From positions 186,001 to 250,000 of the forward strand of contig NZ_JAHVDV010000002.1 in assembly GCF_051486985.1 (NCBI RefSeq): a DNA stretch of 64,000 nucleotides, in the 5' to 3' direction. The stretch comes from CBFFRJ01 sp051486985. GTDB lineage: Bacteria > Pseudomonadota > Gammaproteobacteria > Enterobacterales > Enterobacteriaceae. Below, in pieces: positions 40,839 to 50,073 of the stretch. Below the pieces are notes generated by a model. That model searched no databases. It was not told where the DNA came from and saw only the letters and a list, made by a program, of their open reading frames with translations. The number at the start of each line of letters is the position of its first letter. Positions within the stretch are counted from its first letter, which is position 1. A program made the translations under genes and the position numbers.

Positions 40839-40914
40839 TTGTTCCCCTCACCCCGACCCTCTCCCCGAAGGGGCGAGGGAGAAGACCGCACGGAGCAGTG
40901 GTCAGGGGAGGGTA
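40839..40914. repeat. GC-rich inverted-repeat element between nrdA and nrdB
   Basis: CCCTCTCCCC-GAA-GGGGCGAGGG forms a stem with one mismatch, framed by CCCCTCACCCCGA and AGGGGAGGG. This pattern (CCCTCACCCCGGCCCTCTCCC type) is a multicopy intergenic repeat seen across Klebsiella/Enterobacter-like genomes. It would make a hairpin in the nrdA-nrdB mRNA and could affect relative subunit expression. Confidence 0.65.
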
Positions 40915-40921
40915 TGCATTA

Positions 40922-43207
40922 TTAGATCTTACATGCGCCGCTTTCGCAGCCATCGTCCTGAATAGACGGTGCCAGATCGTCCTGCGCATCTTCAGCACCG
41001 TCGCGGGTGTTCTGATAGTACAGGGTTTTCACGCCGAATTTATAGGCGGTGAGCAGGTCTTTCAGCAACTGCTGCATCGGCACTTTTCCTGACGGGAAGC
41101 GCGACGGATCGTAGTTGGTGTTCGCAGAGATCGACTGGTCGATAAATTTCTGCATGATACCCACCAGTTGCAGATAGCCATCGTTATTAGGCATATCCCA
41201 CAGCAGTTCATAGTTGTTTTTCAGGAGCTCGTAATCCGGCACAACCTGACGCAGGATGCCGTCTTTGGAGGCTTTGATGCTGACATGACCGCGCGGCGGC
41301 TCAATGCCGTTAGTGGCGTTAGAGATCTGCGAAGAGGTCTCAGACGGCATCAACGCAGAGAGGGTGGAGTTACGCAGACCGTGTGTTTTCACGGATTCGC
41401 GAAGCTGCTCCCAGTCATAATGCAGCGGCTCGCTGGTGATAGCATCCAGGTCTTTTTTATAGGTATCGATCGGCAGAATACCTTTGGCGTAAGTGGTTTC
41501 ATTGAACCACGGGCAGGCACCTTGCTCCTTCGCCAGTTCGTTTGAGGCTTTCAGCAGGTAATACTGAATGGCTTCAAAGGTCTGATGCGTCAGGTTATTG
41601 GCGCTGCCGTCAGAGTAACGCTTGCCATTTTTCGCCAGCCAGTAGGCGTAGTTGATAACACCAATACCCAGGGTACGGCGGCCCATTGCACCACGTTTCG
41701 CCGCCAGAATCGGGTAATCCTGATAGTCCAGAAGGGCGTCCAGCGCACGGACGGCAAGCACCGCCAAATCTTCCAGTTCATCCAGGTTTGAAATAGCACC
41801 CAGGTTGAATGCTGAAAGCGTACACAGCGCAATTTCGCCGTTTTCGTCATTCACATCGTTAAGCGGTTTGGTCGGCAGCGCAATTTCCAGGCACAGGTTG
41901 GACTGGCGCACCGGCGCTACTACCGGGTCAAACGGGCTGTGGGTGTTGCAGTGGTCGACGTTCTGGATGTAGATACGGCCGGTAGAGGCACGTTCCTGCA
42001 TCATCAGAGAGAACAGTTCCACCGCTTTCACGCGCTGCTTACGGATGCTGTCATCTTTTTCGTAACGAGTGTACAGACGCTCGAATTCGTCCTGATCGGC
42101 GAAGAACGCATCATACAGGCCCGGGACGTCGGACGGGCTGAACAGGGTGATCTCTTCACCCTTCAGCAGACGGGTGTACATCAGCTTGTTGATCTGCACA
42201 CCGTAGTCCATATGACGAACGCGGTTACCTTCCACGCCACGGTTGTTTTTCAGGACCAGCAGGCTTTCAACTTCCAGGTGCCACATCGGGTAGAAAAGGG
42301 TTGCCGCACCACCGCGCACACCGCCTTGCGAACAGGATTTGACGGCGGTCTGGAAGTGTTTATAGAACGGAACACAGCCGGTATGGAACGCTTCGCCGCC
42401 ACGAATCGGGCTGCCCAGCGCACGAATGCGACCGGCGTTGATGCCGATACCGGCGCGCTGGGAAACGTATTTCACAATGGCGCTGGAGGTGGCATTGATT
42501 GAATCCAGGCTGTCGCCGCACTCAATCAACACGCAGGAGCTGAACTGGCGGGTCGGAGTACGCACGCCGGACATGATAGGCGTTGGCAGTGAGATCTTAA
42601 ACAGCGACACCGCGTCATAAAAACGCTTCACGTAATCGAGACGGGTCTCACGCGGATAGCCGGAGAAGAGGCAGGCGGCGACCAGCATGTAAAGGAACTG
42701 GGCGCTCTCGTAGATTTCACCGGTGACGCGGTTCTGCACCAGGTACTTACCTTCGAGCTGTTTTACCGCCGCGTAGGAGAAGTTCATATCGCGCCAGTGG
42801 TCGATAAACCCGTCCATCTGCTTGAACTCTTCTTCCGTGTAGTCTTCCAGCAGATGCGTGTCGTATTTGCCAAGCTCAACCATCTTAACAACATGATCAT
42901 AGAGTGCTGGCGGTTCGAACTGACCGTATGCTTTTTTACGCAGATGGAAAATGGCCAGGCGCGCGGCGAGGTACTGGTAATCCGGGGCGTCACGGGAAAT
43001 CAGGTCCGCGGCCGCCTTAATGATGGTCTCATGGATATCAGAGGTCTTGATACCGTCATAAAACTGGATATGTGAACGCAATTCCACCTGGGAAATAGAC
43101 ACATTGGTCAGCCCCTCTGCCGCCCAATCCAGCACCCGATGAATTTTGTCGAGATTGATGCGTTCTGTCGCGCCATCGCGCTTTGTCACCAGTAGACTCT
43201 GATTCAT
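40922..43207 (-). CDS. nrdA: Ribonucleotide reductase class Ia alpha subunit NrdA
   Basis: NrdA reduces ribonucleoside diphosphates to deoxyribonucleotides. It has 761 residues from the ATG at 43207 (MNQSLLVTKRDGATERINL), identical in length to E. coli. The N-terminal ATP cone (about 1-95) gives allosteric dATP inhibition. Active-site residues are in RQFSSCVLIECGDS (Cys225 region) and SNLCLEIALPT (Cys439 with Glu441). The C-terminal redox pair DGCESGACKI (Cys754 and Cys759) is intact. It is controlled by the DnaA and NrdR sites upstream. Confidence 0.98.
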   Translation of the reverse strand: MNQSLLVTKRDGATERINLDKIHRVLDWAAEGLTNVSISQVELRSHIQFYDGIKTSDIHETIIKAAADLISRDAPDYQYLAARLAIFHLRKKAYGQFEPPALYDHVVKMVELGKYDTHLLEDYTEEEFKQMDGFIDHWRDMNFSYAAVKQLEGKYLVQNRVTGEIYESAQFLYMLVAACLFSGYPRETRLDYVKRFYDAVSLFKISLPTPIMSGVRTPTRQFSSCVLIECGDSLDSINATSSAIVKYVSQRAGIGINAGRIRALGSPIRGGEAFHTGCVPFYKHFQTAVKSCSQGGVRGGAATLFYPMWHLEVESLLVLKNNRGVEGNRVRHMDYGVQINKLMYTRLLKGEEITLFSPSDVPGLYDAFFADQDEFERLYTRYEKDDSIRKQRVKAVELFSLMMQERASTGRIYIQNVDHCNTHSPFDPVVAPVRQSNLCLEIALPTKPLNDVNDENGEIALCTLSAFNLGAISNLDELEDLAVLAVRALDALLDYQDYPILAAKRGAMGRRTLGIGVINYAYWLAKNGKRYSDGSANNLTHQTFEAIQYYLLKASNELAKEQGACPWFNETTYAKGILPIDTYKKDLDAITSEPLHYDWEQLRESVKTHGLRNSTLSALMPSETSSQISNATNGIEPPRGHVSIKASKDGILRQVVPDYELLKNNYELLWDMPNNDGYLQLVGIMQKFIDQSISANTNYDPSRFPSGKVPMQQLLKDLLTAYKFGVKTLYYQNTRDGAEDAQDDLAPSIQDDGCESGACKI

Positions 43208-43245
43208 GTAAGATTTACCTGTCCGTGAATAAAAATATCCCCCGC

Positions 43246-43284
43246 TTATCCACAAAGCAGCCTTGTGACTAACTCTGTGGATAA
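43246..43284. promoter_or_regulatory. Two inverted DnaA boxes upstream of nrdA
   Basis: TTATCCACA at 43246-43254 and its exact complement TGTGGATAA at 43276-43284 are both perfect DnaA boxes, in inverted orientation with 21 bases between them. DnaA is known to bind the E. coli nrdAB promoter and couple dNTP supply to replication. Confidence 0.9.
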
Positions 43285-43332
43285 ATACTATATATAGGGG
43301 GTTTTAGATAAGAGAAACGCTATATGGTGAGT
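43285..43332. promoter_or_regulatory. Paired NrdR boxes in nrdA promoter
   Basis: ATACTATATATAGGGG (43285-43300) and ACGCTATATGGTGAGT (43317-43332) both match the NrdR box (ACACwATATmTwGTGT) at most positions. Their starts are 32 bases apart, three helical turns, the spacing expected for cooperative NrdR binding. The first abuts a DnaA box. Confidence 0.8.
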
Positions 43333-43499
43333 ATTCTAGTAAGGATTCTTTTGAGTACAAGAGTTGATTTTGAGGTTAATTTGAGGTTGCAAAAGGGTAA
43401 TAAACGCTAAGTCCTCGTCGCATAAGGCCTGGCGGGAATGTCAATATTGGATAAAAAAAATAGAAAATATGATCAAATGCCGATTTCTTCAGCGGAAGG

Positions 43500-43532
43500 A
43501 AAGATTGCACCACATGATGTCGTGCAATCTTT
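43500..43532. terminator. Strong palindrome downstream of ubiG
   Basis: AAAGATTGCAC (43500-43510) pairs perfectly with GTGCAATCTTT (43522-43532); the 11-base loop CACATGATGTC is itself nearly palindromic. It begins 20 bases after the ubiG stop (minus strand). There is no T run beyond the T's of the stem, so its role as ubiG terminator is probable but not certain. Confidence 0.5.
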
Positions 43533-43551
43533 ATAAGCATTGCGCATGACG

Positions 43552-44280
43552 TCAGACGTTTTTTGCGCTTGTATGCAACATATAGTTAACATCCACGCCG
43601 GGGGCGAGCTTAAAACGGTTAAGCAGCGGATTATAATGCAGCCCGGTTATGTGACGCTCCTGCAGACCGCTCGCGCTGACCCAGTCCAGCAACTCGGCAG
43701 GCTTAATGAATTTTTTAACGTCATGCGTGCCCCTGGGCACCATCTTTAATACGTATTCGGCCCCCACAACCGCCATCAGCCAGGCCTTACCATTGCGGTT
43801 AATGGTAGAAAAGAAGACGTGACCGCCGGGTTTGACCAACTGCGCACAGGCGCGTACCACTGACTGCGGGTCTGGCACATGCTCCAGCATCTCCATGCAG
43901 GTCACCACATCGTAACGCTGCGGATTTTGTGCCGCATGGTCTTCAACCGTTTCCTGAACATAATCGACGGTGATGCCGGACTCCAGCGCATGCAGTCGCG
44001 CGACCTGTAACGGCTCAAAACCCATATCAAGCCCGGTAACATGCGCGCCTTCACGGGCCATGCTTTCAGCGAGGATGCCGCCGCCGCAGCCAACATCTAA
44101 CACCGTTTTGCCAAATAAGCCTCCGGCACGGCCGGCAATATAGTCAAGACGCAGCGGGTTGATGCGATGCAGGGGTTTAAATTCCCCCTCCAGATCCCAC
44201 CAACGTGATGCCACGGCTTCAAATTTGGCGATTTCAGCCTGGTCAACGTTTTGAGCATCCGATGTTTTTTCGGCATTCAT
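43552..44280 (-). CDS. ubiG: Ubiquinone biosynthesis O-methyltransferase UbiG
   Basis: UbiG catalyses both O-methylations in ubiquinone synthesis using S-adenosylmethionine. It has 242 residues (240 in E. coli). The SAM-binding motif is TVLDVGCGGGILAESMAREG, with post-motifs CMEMLEHVPDP and KPGGHVFFSTINRN. It is divergent from gyrA, as in E. coli. Confidence 0.97.
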   Translation of the reverse strand: MNAEKTSDAQNVDQAEIAKFEAVASRWWDLEGEFKPLHRINPLRLDYIAGRAGGLFGKTVLDVGCGGGILAESMAREGAHVTGLDMGFEPLQVARLHALESGITVDYVQETVEDHAAQNPQRYDVVTCMEMLEHVPDPQSVVRACAQLVKPGGHVFFSTINRNGKAWLMAVVGAEYVLKMVPRGTHDVKKFIKPAELLDWVSASGLQERHITGLHYNPLLNRFKLAPGVDVNYMLHTSAKNV

Positions 44281-44385
44281 GGGCGCAATGACTCCTTTTT
44301 TTTCAAGACGGATGAGTATAACAGCCCGCAGGCATGAATAAAGCGTTGCACGGGGTCTTTCCCTTTACCTGATTCATTACGGTTG

Positions 44386-44394
44386 TGTTATAAT
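44386..44394 (+). promoter_or_regulatory. Extended -10 promoter of gyrA
   Basis: TGTTATAAT combines a consensus TATAAT (44389-44394) with the extended -10 TGn. The -35 region (TTTACC, 44364-44369) is weak. The site is 45 bases before the gyrA ATG. The strong -10 with a poor -35 fits the supercoiling-sensitive (relaxation-stimulated) gyrA promoter of E. coli. Confidence 0.75.
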
Positions 44395-44438
44395 TTGCGA
44401 CCTTTGAATCCGGGATACAGTAGAGGGATAGCGGTTAG

Positions 44439-47078
44439 ATGAGCGACCTTGCGAGAGAAATTACACCGGTTAACATCGAGGAAGAGCTGAAAAGCTCCTA
44501 TCTGGATTACGCCATGTCGGTCATTGTTGGCCGCGCGTTACCAGATGTCCGCGATGGCTTAAAACCGGTTCACCGTCGCGTACTTTACGCCATGAACGTA
44601 TTGGGCAATGACTGGAACAAAGCCTACAAAAAATCTGCCCGTGTCGTGGGTGACGTCATCGGTAAATACCACCCTCATGGTGATACCGCCGTTTATGACA
44701 CCATCGTTCGTATGGCACAGCCATTCTCCTTACGTTACATGCTGGTTGATGGCCAGGGTAACTTTGGCTCGGTAGATGGCGACTCCGCCGCCGCGATGCG
44801 TTATACGGAAATCCGTATGTCGAAAATCGCGCACGAGCTGATGGCCGATCTTGAAAAAGAGACCGTCGATTTTGTCGATAACTACGACGGCACGGAAAAA
44901 ATCCCCGATGTTATGCCGACCAGGGTGCCAAACCTGCTGGTGAACGGCTCATCCGGTATTGCCGTAGGGATGGCAACCAACATTCCTCCCCATAACCTGA
45001 CAGAAGTCATTAACGGCTGTCTGGCCTATATCGACGATGAAAACATCAGCGTTGAAGGGCTGATGGAACACATTCCTGGCCCGGACTTCCCGACGGCGGC
45101 GATCATCAATGGTCGCCGTGGTATTGAAGAGGCCTACCGTACCGGCCGTGGCAAGATTTATATCCGCGCGCGCGCGGAGGTCGAAGCGGACGCCAAAACA
45201 GGCCGTGAAACCATCATCGTGCATGAAATTCCGTATCAGGTGAACAAAGCACGCCTGATTGAGAAAATCGCCGAGCTGGTCAAAGAAAAACGCGTTGAAG
45301 GTATCAGTGCGCTGCGTGACGAGTCTGATAAAGACGGTATGCGTGTCGTTATTGAGATCAAACGCGATGCGGTCGGCGAAGTCGTACTGAATAACCTCTA
45401 TTCGCAGACGCAGCTCCAGGTCTCCTTCGGTATCAACATGGTGGCACTGCACCACGGTCAACCGAAGATCATGAACCTGAAAGATATTCTTTCTGCGTTT
45501 GTTCGTCACCGTCGTGAAGTGGTGACGCGTCGTACTATTTTCGAACTGCGTAAAGCCCGCGATCGTGCGCACATTCTGGAAGCGCTGGCTGTGGCGCTGG
45601 CGAATATCGACCCGATCATTGAGTTGATTCGTCGTGCTCCGACCCCGGCTGAGGCGAAAGCAGGCCTGGTGGCCCGCTCCTGGGATCTGGGCAATGTGTC
45701 AGCGATGCTGGAGCGTGCTGGAGATGATGCCGCGCGTCCGGAGTGGCTGGAACCTGAGTTTGGCGTGCGTGACGGTCAGTACTACCTGACTGAACAGCAG
45801 GCCCAGGCGATTCTCGATCTGCGTTTGCAGAAGCTGACCGGCCTTGAGCATGAAAAACTGCTCGACGAATACAAAGAGTTGCTGGAACAGATTGCTGAAC
45901 TGCTTAACATCCTTGGTAGCGCCGATCGCCTGATGGAAGTTATTCGCGAAGAGCTTGAGCTGATCCGCGATCAGTTCGGCGATGCGCGTCGCACGGAAAT
46001 TACCGCCAACAGCGCGGACATCAACATCGAAGACCTGATCAATCAGGAAGACGTTGTGGTGACGCTGTCTCACCAGGGCTATGTGAAGTATCAGCCGCTC
46101 ACCGACTACGAAGCGCAGCGTCGTGGCGGTAAAGGCAAGTCAGCAGCGCGCATTAAAGAAGAAGATTTCATTGACCGCCTGCTGGTGGCCAACACCCATG
46201 ACACTATCCTCTGCTTCTCCAGCCGTGGCCGCCTGTACTGGATGAAAGTCTATCAGCTGCCGGAAGCGAGCCGTGGTGCGCGTGGTCGTCCTATCGTTAA
46301 CCTGCTACCGCTGGAGGCCAATGAACGTATTACGGCTATTCTGCCGGTGCGTGAATACGAAGAAGGCGTCAGCGTCTTCATGGCTACCGCCAGCGGTACC
46401 GTGAAGAAAACGGCGCTCACTGAGTTCAGCCGTCCGCGCTCTGCGGGTATCATCGCCGTTAACCTCAATGAGGGTGATGAACTGATTGGCGTCGATCTGA
46501 CTTCAGGTCAGGACGAAGCCATGCTGTTCTCTGCCGCAGGGAAAGTGGTGCGCTTTAAAGAAGACGCAGTGCGTGCGATGGGCCGTACGGCAACCGGGGT
46601 GCGCGGTATTAAACTGGCGGGCGAAGATAAGGTCGTGTCGCTGATCATTCCTCGCGGCGAAGGTGCTATCCTGACTGTGACACAAAACGGTTATGGTAAA
46701 CGTACCGCTGAAGCTGAATATCCGACCAAATCGCGCGGCACGCAGGGCGTTATTTCCATCAAGGTGACCGAGCGTAATGGCGCAGTGGTGGGTGCAGTGC
46801 AGGTGACTGATACCGACCAGATCATGATGATTACGGATGCTGGCACGCTGGTGCGTACCCGCGTATCGGAAATCAGCGTGGTAGGGCGTAACACCCAGGG
46901 CGTGATTCTTATCCGTACTGCGGAAGATGAAAACGTTGTAGGTCTGCAGCGCGTGGCCGAGCCGGTGGATGACGAAGAACTCGACTCCATCGACGGTAGC
47001 GTCGCGGAAGGGGATGAGGATATCGCCCCGGAAGTTGACGATGGCGCGGGCGACGAAGCCAACGACGCTGACGAATAA
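44439..47078 (+). CDS. gyrA: DNA gyrase subunit A
   Basis: GyrA carries out DNA breakage and rejoining in the gyrase A2B2 complex. It has 879 residues (875 in E. coli). The winged-helix/tower breakage-reunion domain spans about 1-520, with the catalytic Tyr122 in AMRYTEIRMSK. A six-bladed beta-pinwheel DNA-wrapping domain follows, with the GyrA box QRRGGKG near residue 560, and an acidic tail. In the quinolone-resistance region (HPHGDTAVYDTIVRMAQ) residue 83 is Thr and residue 87 is Asp. E. coli has Ser83, but Thr83 is the wild-type residue in several relatives. Confidence 0.98.
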   Translation: MSDLAREITPVNIEEELKSSYLDYAMSVIVGRALPDVRDGLKPVHRRVLYAMNVLGNDWNKAYKKSARVVGDVIGKYHPHGDTAVYDTIVRMAQPFSLRYMLVDGQGNFGSVDGDSAAAMRYTEIRMSKIAHELMADLEKETVDFVDNYDGTEKIPDVMPTRVPNLLVNGSSGIAVGMATNIPPHNLTEVINGCLAYIDDENISVEGLMEHIPGPDFPTAAIINGRRGIEEAYRTGRGKIYIRARAEVEADAKTGRETIIVHEIPYQVNKARLIEKIAELVKEKRVEGISALRDESDKDGMRVVIEIKRDAVGEVVLNNLYSQTQLQVSFGINMVALHHGQPKIMNLKDILSAFVRHRREVVTRRTIFELRKARDRAHILEALAVALANIDPIIELIRRAPTPAEAKAGLVARSWDLGNVSAMLERAGDDAARPEWLEPEFGVRDGQYYLTEQQAQAILDLRLQKLTGLEHEKLLDEYKELLEQIAELLNILGSADRLMEVIREELELIRDQFGDARRTEITANSADINIEDLINQEDVVVTLSHQGYVKYQPLTDYEAQRRGGKGKSAARIKEEDFIDRLLVANTHDTILCFSSRGRLYWMKVYQLPEASRGARGRPIVNLLPLEANERITAILPVREYEEGVSVFMATASGTVKKTALTEFSRPRSAGIIAVNLNEGDELIGVDLTSGQDEAMLFSAAGKVVRFKEDAVRAMGRTATGVRGIKLAGEDKVVSLIIPRGEGAILTVTQNGYGKRTAEAEYPTKSRGTQGVISIKVTERNGAVVGAVQVTDTDQIMMITDAGTLVRTRVSEISVVGRNTQGVILIRTAEDENVVGLQRVAEPVDDEELDSIDGSVAEGDEDIAPEVDDGAGDEANDADE

Positions 47079-47090
47079 TCTGACTTAGCA

Positions 47091-47119
47091 GGGCCGGTTA
47101 TCCGGCCCTTTCTCTTTCC
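47091..47119 (+). terminator. Terminator after gyrA
   Basis: GGGCCGG-TTAT-CCGGCCC (47091-47108) followed by TTTCTCTTT, 12 bases after the gyrA stop. Confidence 0.9.
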
Positions 47120-47190
47120 GTTGCGGCATCAGCGTTTTAACGCTACTTTAACCTCACTTTATTCACCCCCCCAGGCGGAGCTTCCCCAGG

Positions 47191-50037
47191 TTGAAATACC
47201 TCGTCTCTTTTCGCAGTACCCTTAAGGTATCCCGTTACCTTTTCCGCGCGCTGGCGCTGGTACTCTGGTTATTGATTGCCTTATTTTCGGTGTTCTACAT
47301 CGTTACTGCGTTACGCGATAAAGAGTCGGAAATACGTCAGGAAATCAATATCAGTGCCGATCAGGCCCAGCGGTATATTCAGCGAACATCGGACGTGATG
47401 AAAGAGCTGAAGTATATTGCGGAAAACCGGCTGACCGCCGAGAACGGTATACTCTCTACCCGTGGGCTTAATGCCAGGGGCGAAGTACCGGAGTTTCAGC
47501 CCTTATTTCCCGATTCAGACTGTTCACGCATGGGCAGCGCCTGGCGAGGTTCACTCGAATCCCTGACCTGGTTCATGCGCTACTGGCGCGACAATTTCTC
47601 CGCAGCCTATGATCTCAACCGCGTCTTCCTGATTGGTAATGAAAACCTCTGCGTAGCGGATTTTGGCCTGCGAGACGTGCCGGTTGAGCGGGATAATACC
47701 CTGACCAGCCTGCATGAGCGGATCATGAAATACCGCAACGCGCCGCAGGAAGAGCGCGGTAATAATCTGTACTGGATGAGCCAGGGGGCAAGACCGGGGG
47801 TGGGGTATTTCTTCGCACTAACGCCGGTCTATCTGGGCAATCGTCTTCAGGCGCTGCTGGGCACTGAACAGTCCATTCGGATGGAGAATTTTTACACCCC
47901 TGGCAGCCTGCCGATGGGGGTGACGGTGCTGGATGAAAACGGCCACCCCCTTATCTCCCTTGCCGGGCCAGAAAACCATCTTGAGATTGACCCGCGCTGG
48001 ATGCAGACCCGAACCTGGTTTGGATACAGCTCTGGTTTCCATGAGCTGGTTCTTAAAAAGAGTATGCCGCCGTCCTCACTGAGCATTGTCTACTCCGTAC
48101 CGGTCGATCTGGTGCTTGAGCGCATCAGAATGCTGGTCCTCAATGCAGTGCTGCTCAATATTCTGGTGGGGGTGGCGCTCTTTACCCTGGCGCGTATGTA
48201 CGAACGGCGGATTTTTATTCCCGCCGAAACGGATGCCCAGCGGCTGGAGGAGCACGAGCAGTTCAACCGTAAAATCGTCGCCTCTGCGCCCGTTGGGATC
48301 TGTATTCTGCGCACGCTGGATGGCACCAACATTTTGAGTAACGAACTGGCGCATAATTACCTGAACATGCTCACCCATGAGGACAGACAGCGGTTAACGC
48401 AAATCATCTGCGGGCAGCAGGTTAACTTTGTCGATGTGCTGACCAGTAACAATACCAATTTGCAGATTAGCTTTGTGCATTCGCGCTACCGGAATGAAAA
48501 CGTGGCCATCTGCGTTCTGGTGGATGTCTCTGCGCGTGTCAAAATGGAAGAGTCGTTACAGGAGATGGCTCAGGCGGCAGAGCAGGCCAGCCAGTCAAAA
48601 TCGATGTTCCTGGCCACCGTCAGCCACGAACTGCGCACGCCACTCTACGGCATCATTGGTAACCTTGATCTGCTGCAAACCAAAACCCTGCCGCAGGGCG
48701 TGGACAGGCTGGTTACCGCCATGAACAACTCCTCCAGCCTGTTACTGAAGATTATTAGCGATATCCTCGATTTCTCAAAAATCGAATCGGAACAGCTGAA
48801 AATTGAACCGCGTGAGTTCTCCCCGCGCGAGGTGATGAATCACATTACGGCGAACTACGCGCCGCTGGTGGTACGAAAACAGCTGGGCCTCTACTGCTTC
48901 ATTGAGCCTGATGTCCCCGCCACCCTCAATGGTGACCCGATGCGACTGCAACAGGTTATCTCTAACCTGCTCAGTAATGCGATTAAGTTCACCGACATCG
49001 GCTGCATTATGCTGCACGTGCGCAGCGATGAGCATTACCTCAGTATCCGCGTGCGCGATACGGGCGTCGGGATCCCCGGCAAAGAGGTTGTGCGGCTTTT
49101 CGACCCCTTCTTCCAGGTAGGGACAGGGGTACAACGTAACTTCCAGGGGACGGGACTGGGACTGGCGATTTGTGAAAAGCTCGTCAATATGATGGACGGG
49201 GATATTTCCGTTGATACCGAACCGGGTATGGGCAGTCAGTTCACTCTTCGTATTCCGCTTTATAATGCCGTCGCGCCATTGCCTCTGGATGTGGATGGAC
49301 TGAAAAATACCTGTTGCTGGCTGTCGGTGCGCAACGCGTTTCTGTCCAGCTATCTTCGCACTCTGCTGGCCCATAATGGCATCGTGGCGAAAACCTGGGA
49401 CGGGCGGGAGCTGGATGGGCAGGATACCTTTATCACTGATGATGAGTTACCGGCAAACTGGAGCGGTAGGGCAGCGCTACAGTTCTGTCGTCGGCATATC
49501 GGGGTACCGTTAGAACGCGCCACCGGGGAGTGGGTCCTGAGTGTCGCCTCGCCCCATGATGTGATTGCGCTGATGGGGCATATTTACCGTATTGAAATTG
49601 ATGTGCCTGAGGCGAGCAATACACTGGCCGCACCGGGCAACATTGAAACCCAAAATGATGACCTGATGATACTGGTGGTTGACGATCATCCTATTAACCG
49701 CCGTCTGCTCGCCGATCAACTTGGATCGCTTGGGTATTACTGTAAAACCGCCGCCGACGGGGTGGATGCCCTGAATGTCATGAGTAAAAACAAAATCGAT
49801 ATTGTCCTGAGTGACGTTAATATGCCAAACATGGACGGGTATCGACTGACCCAGCGTATTCGCGAGATGGGACTTGCTCTACCCGTCATTGGCGTGACGG
49901 CAAACGCGCTGGCCGAAGAGAAACAGCGATGCCTTGAGTCGGGTATGGATAGCTGTCTCTCGAAACCGGTGACGCTGGATGTGCTCAAAGTGACGCTTGC
50001 TCAGTACAGCGCGCAGGTCAGAAAAGGCAGACGTTAG
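47191..50037 (+). CDS. rcsC: Rcs phosphorelay hybrid sensor kinase RcsC
   Basis: RcsC is the inner-membrane hybrid kinase of the Rcs envelope-stress phosphorelay. It has 948 residues (949 in E. coli). An N-terminal membrane segment (about 20-42), a periplasmic domain and a second membrane segment (about 312-335) are followed by a cytoplasmic PAS-like region. The kinase domain has His479 in ATVSHELRTPLYG and ATP-binding boxes (NLLSNAIKFTD, DTGVGI, GTGLGLAI). After the less conserved ABL domain comes a receiver with Asp875 in IVLSDVNMPNMDG. The start is TTG, giving MKYLVSFRSTLKVSRY collinear with E. coli. It is convergent with rcsB. Confidence 0.97.
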   Translation: MKYLVSFRSTLKVSRYLFRALALVLWLLIALFSVFYIVTALRDKESEIRQEINISADQAQRYIQRTSDVMKELKYIAENRLTAENGILSTRGLNARGEVPEFQPLFPDSDCSRMGSAWRGSLESLTWFMRYWRDNFSAAYDLNRVFLIGNENLCVADFGLRDVPVERDNTLTSLHERIMKYRNAPQEERGNNLYWMSQGARPGVGYFFALTPVYLGNRLQALLGTEQSIRMENFYTPGSLPMGVTVLDENGHPLISLAGPENHLEIDPRWMQTRTWFGYSSGFHELVLKKSMPPSSLSIVYSVPVDLVLERIRMLVLNAVLLNILVGVALFTLARMYERRIFIPAETDAQRLEEHEQFNRKIVASAPVGICILRTLDGTNILSNELAHNYLNMLTHEDRQRLTQIICGQQVNFVDVLTSNNTNLQISFVHSRYRNENVAICVLVDVSARVKMEESLQEMAQAAEQASQSKSMFLATVSHELRTPLYGIIGNLDLLQTKTLPQGVDRLVTAMNNSSSLLLKIISDILDFSKIESEQLKIEPREFSPREVMNHITANYAPLVVRKQLGLYCFIEPDVPATLNGDPMRLQQVISNLLSNAIKFTDIGCIMLHVRSDEHYLSIRVRDTGVGIPGKEVVRLFDPFFQVGTGVQRNFQGTGLGLAICEKLVNMMDGDISVDTEPGMGSQFTLRIPLYNAVAPLPLDVDGLKNTCCWLSVRNAFLSSYLRTLLAHNGIVAKTWDGRELDGQDTFITDDELPANWSGRAALQFCRRHIGVPLERATGEWVLSVASPHDVIALMGHIYRIEIDVPEASNTLAAPGNIETQNDDLMILVVDDHPINRRLLADQLGSLGYYCKTAADGVDALNVMSKNKIDIVLSDVNMPNMDGYRLTQRIREMGLALPVIGVTANALAEEKQRCLESGMDSCLSKPVTLDVLKVTLAQYSAQVRKGRR

Positions 50038-50044
50038 AAAAACA

Positions 50045-50066
50045 AACCCCGGCGGGCGCCGGGGTT
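50045..50066. terminator. Terminator between convergent rcsC and rcsB
   Basis: AACCCCGGCG-GG-CGCCGGGGTT is a perfect 10-bp inverted repeat midway between the two stop codons. T runs are very short, so termination may rely mostly on stem strength. Confidence 0.75.
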
Positions 50067-50073
50067 ATGAGGA

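Larger units (their letters stand above)
43208..43551 (-). promoter_or_regulatory. nrdA promoter region and ubiG-nrdA gap
   Basis: The 344-base gap holds the nrdA promoter (minus strand) with two DnaA boxes and two NrdR boxes between 43246 and 43332, an AT-rich stretch, and a palindrome at 43500-43532 near the end of ubiG. E. coli has the autotransporter gene yfaL between nrdA and ubiG; nothing like it is seen here. Confidence 0.7.

Noticed and set aside
44685..44687. GyrA Thr83 as a quinolone-resistance mutation
   Set aside because: Thr83 is the wild-type residue in several related genera, and Asp87 is unchanged.
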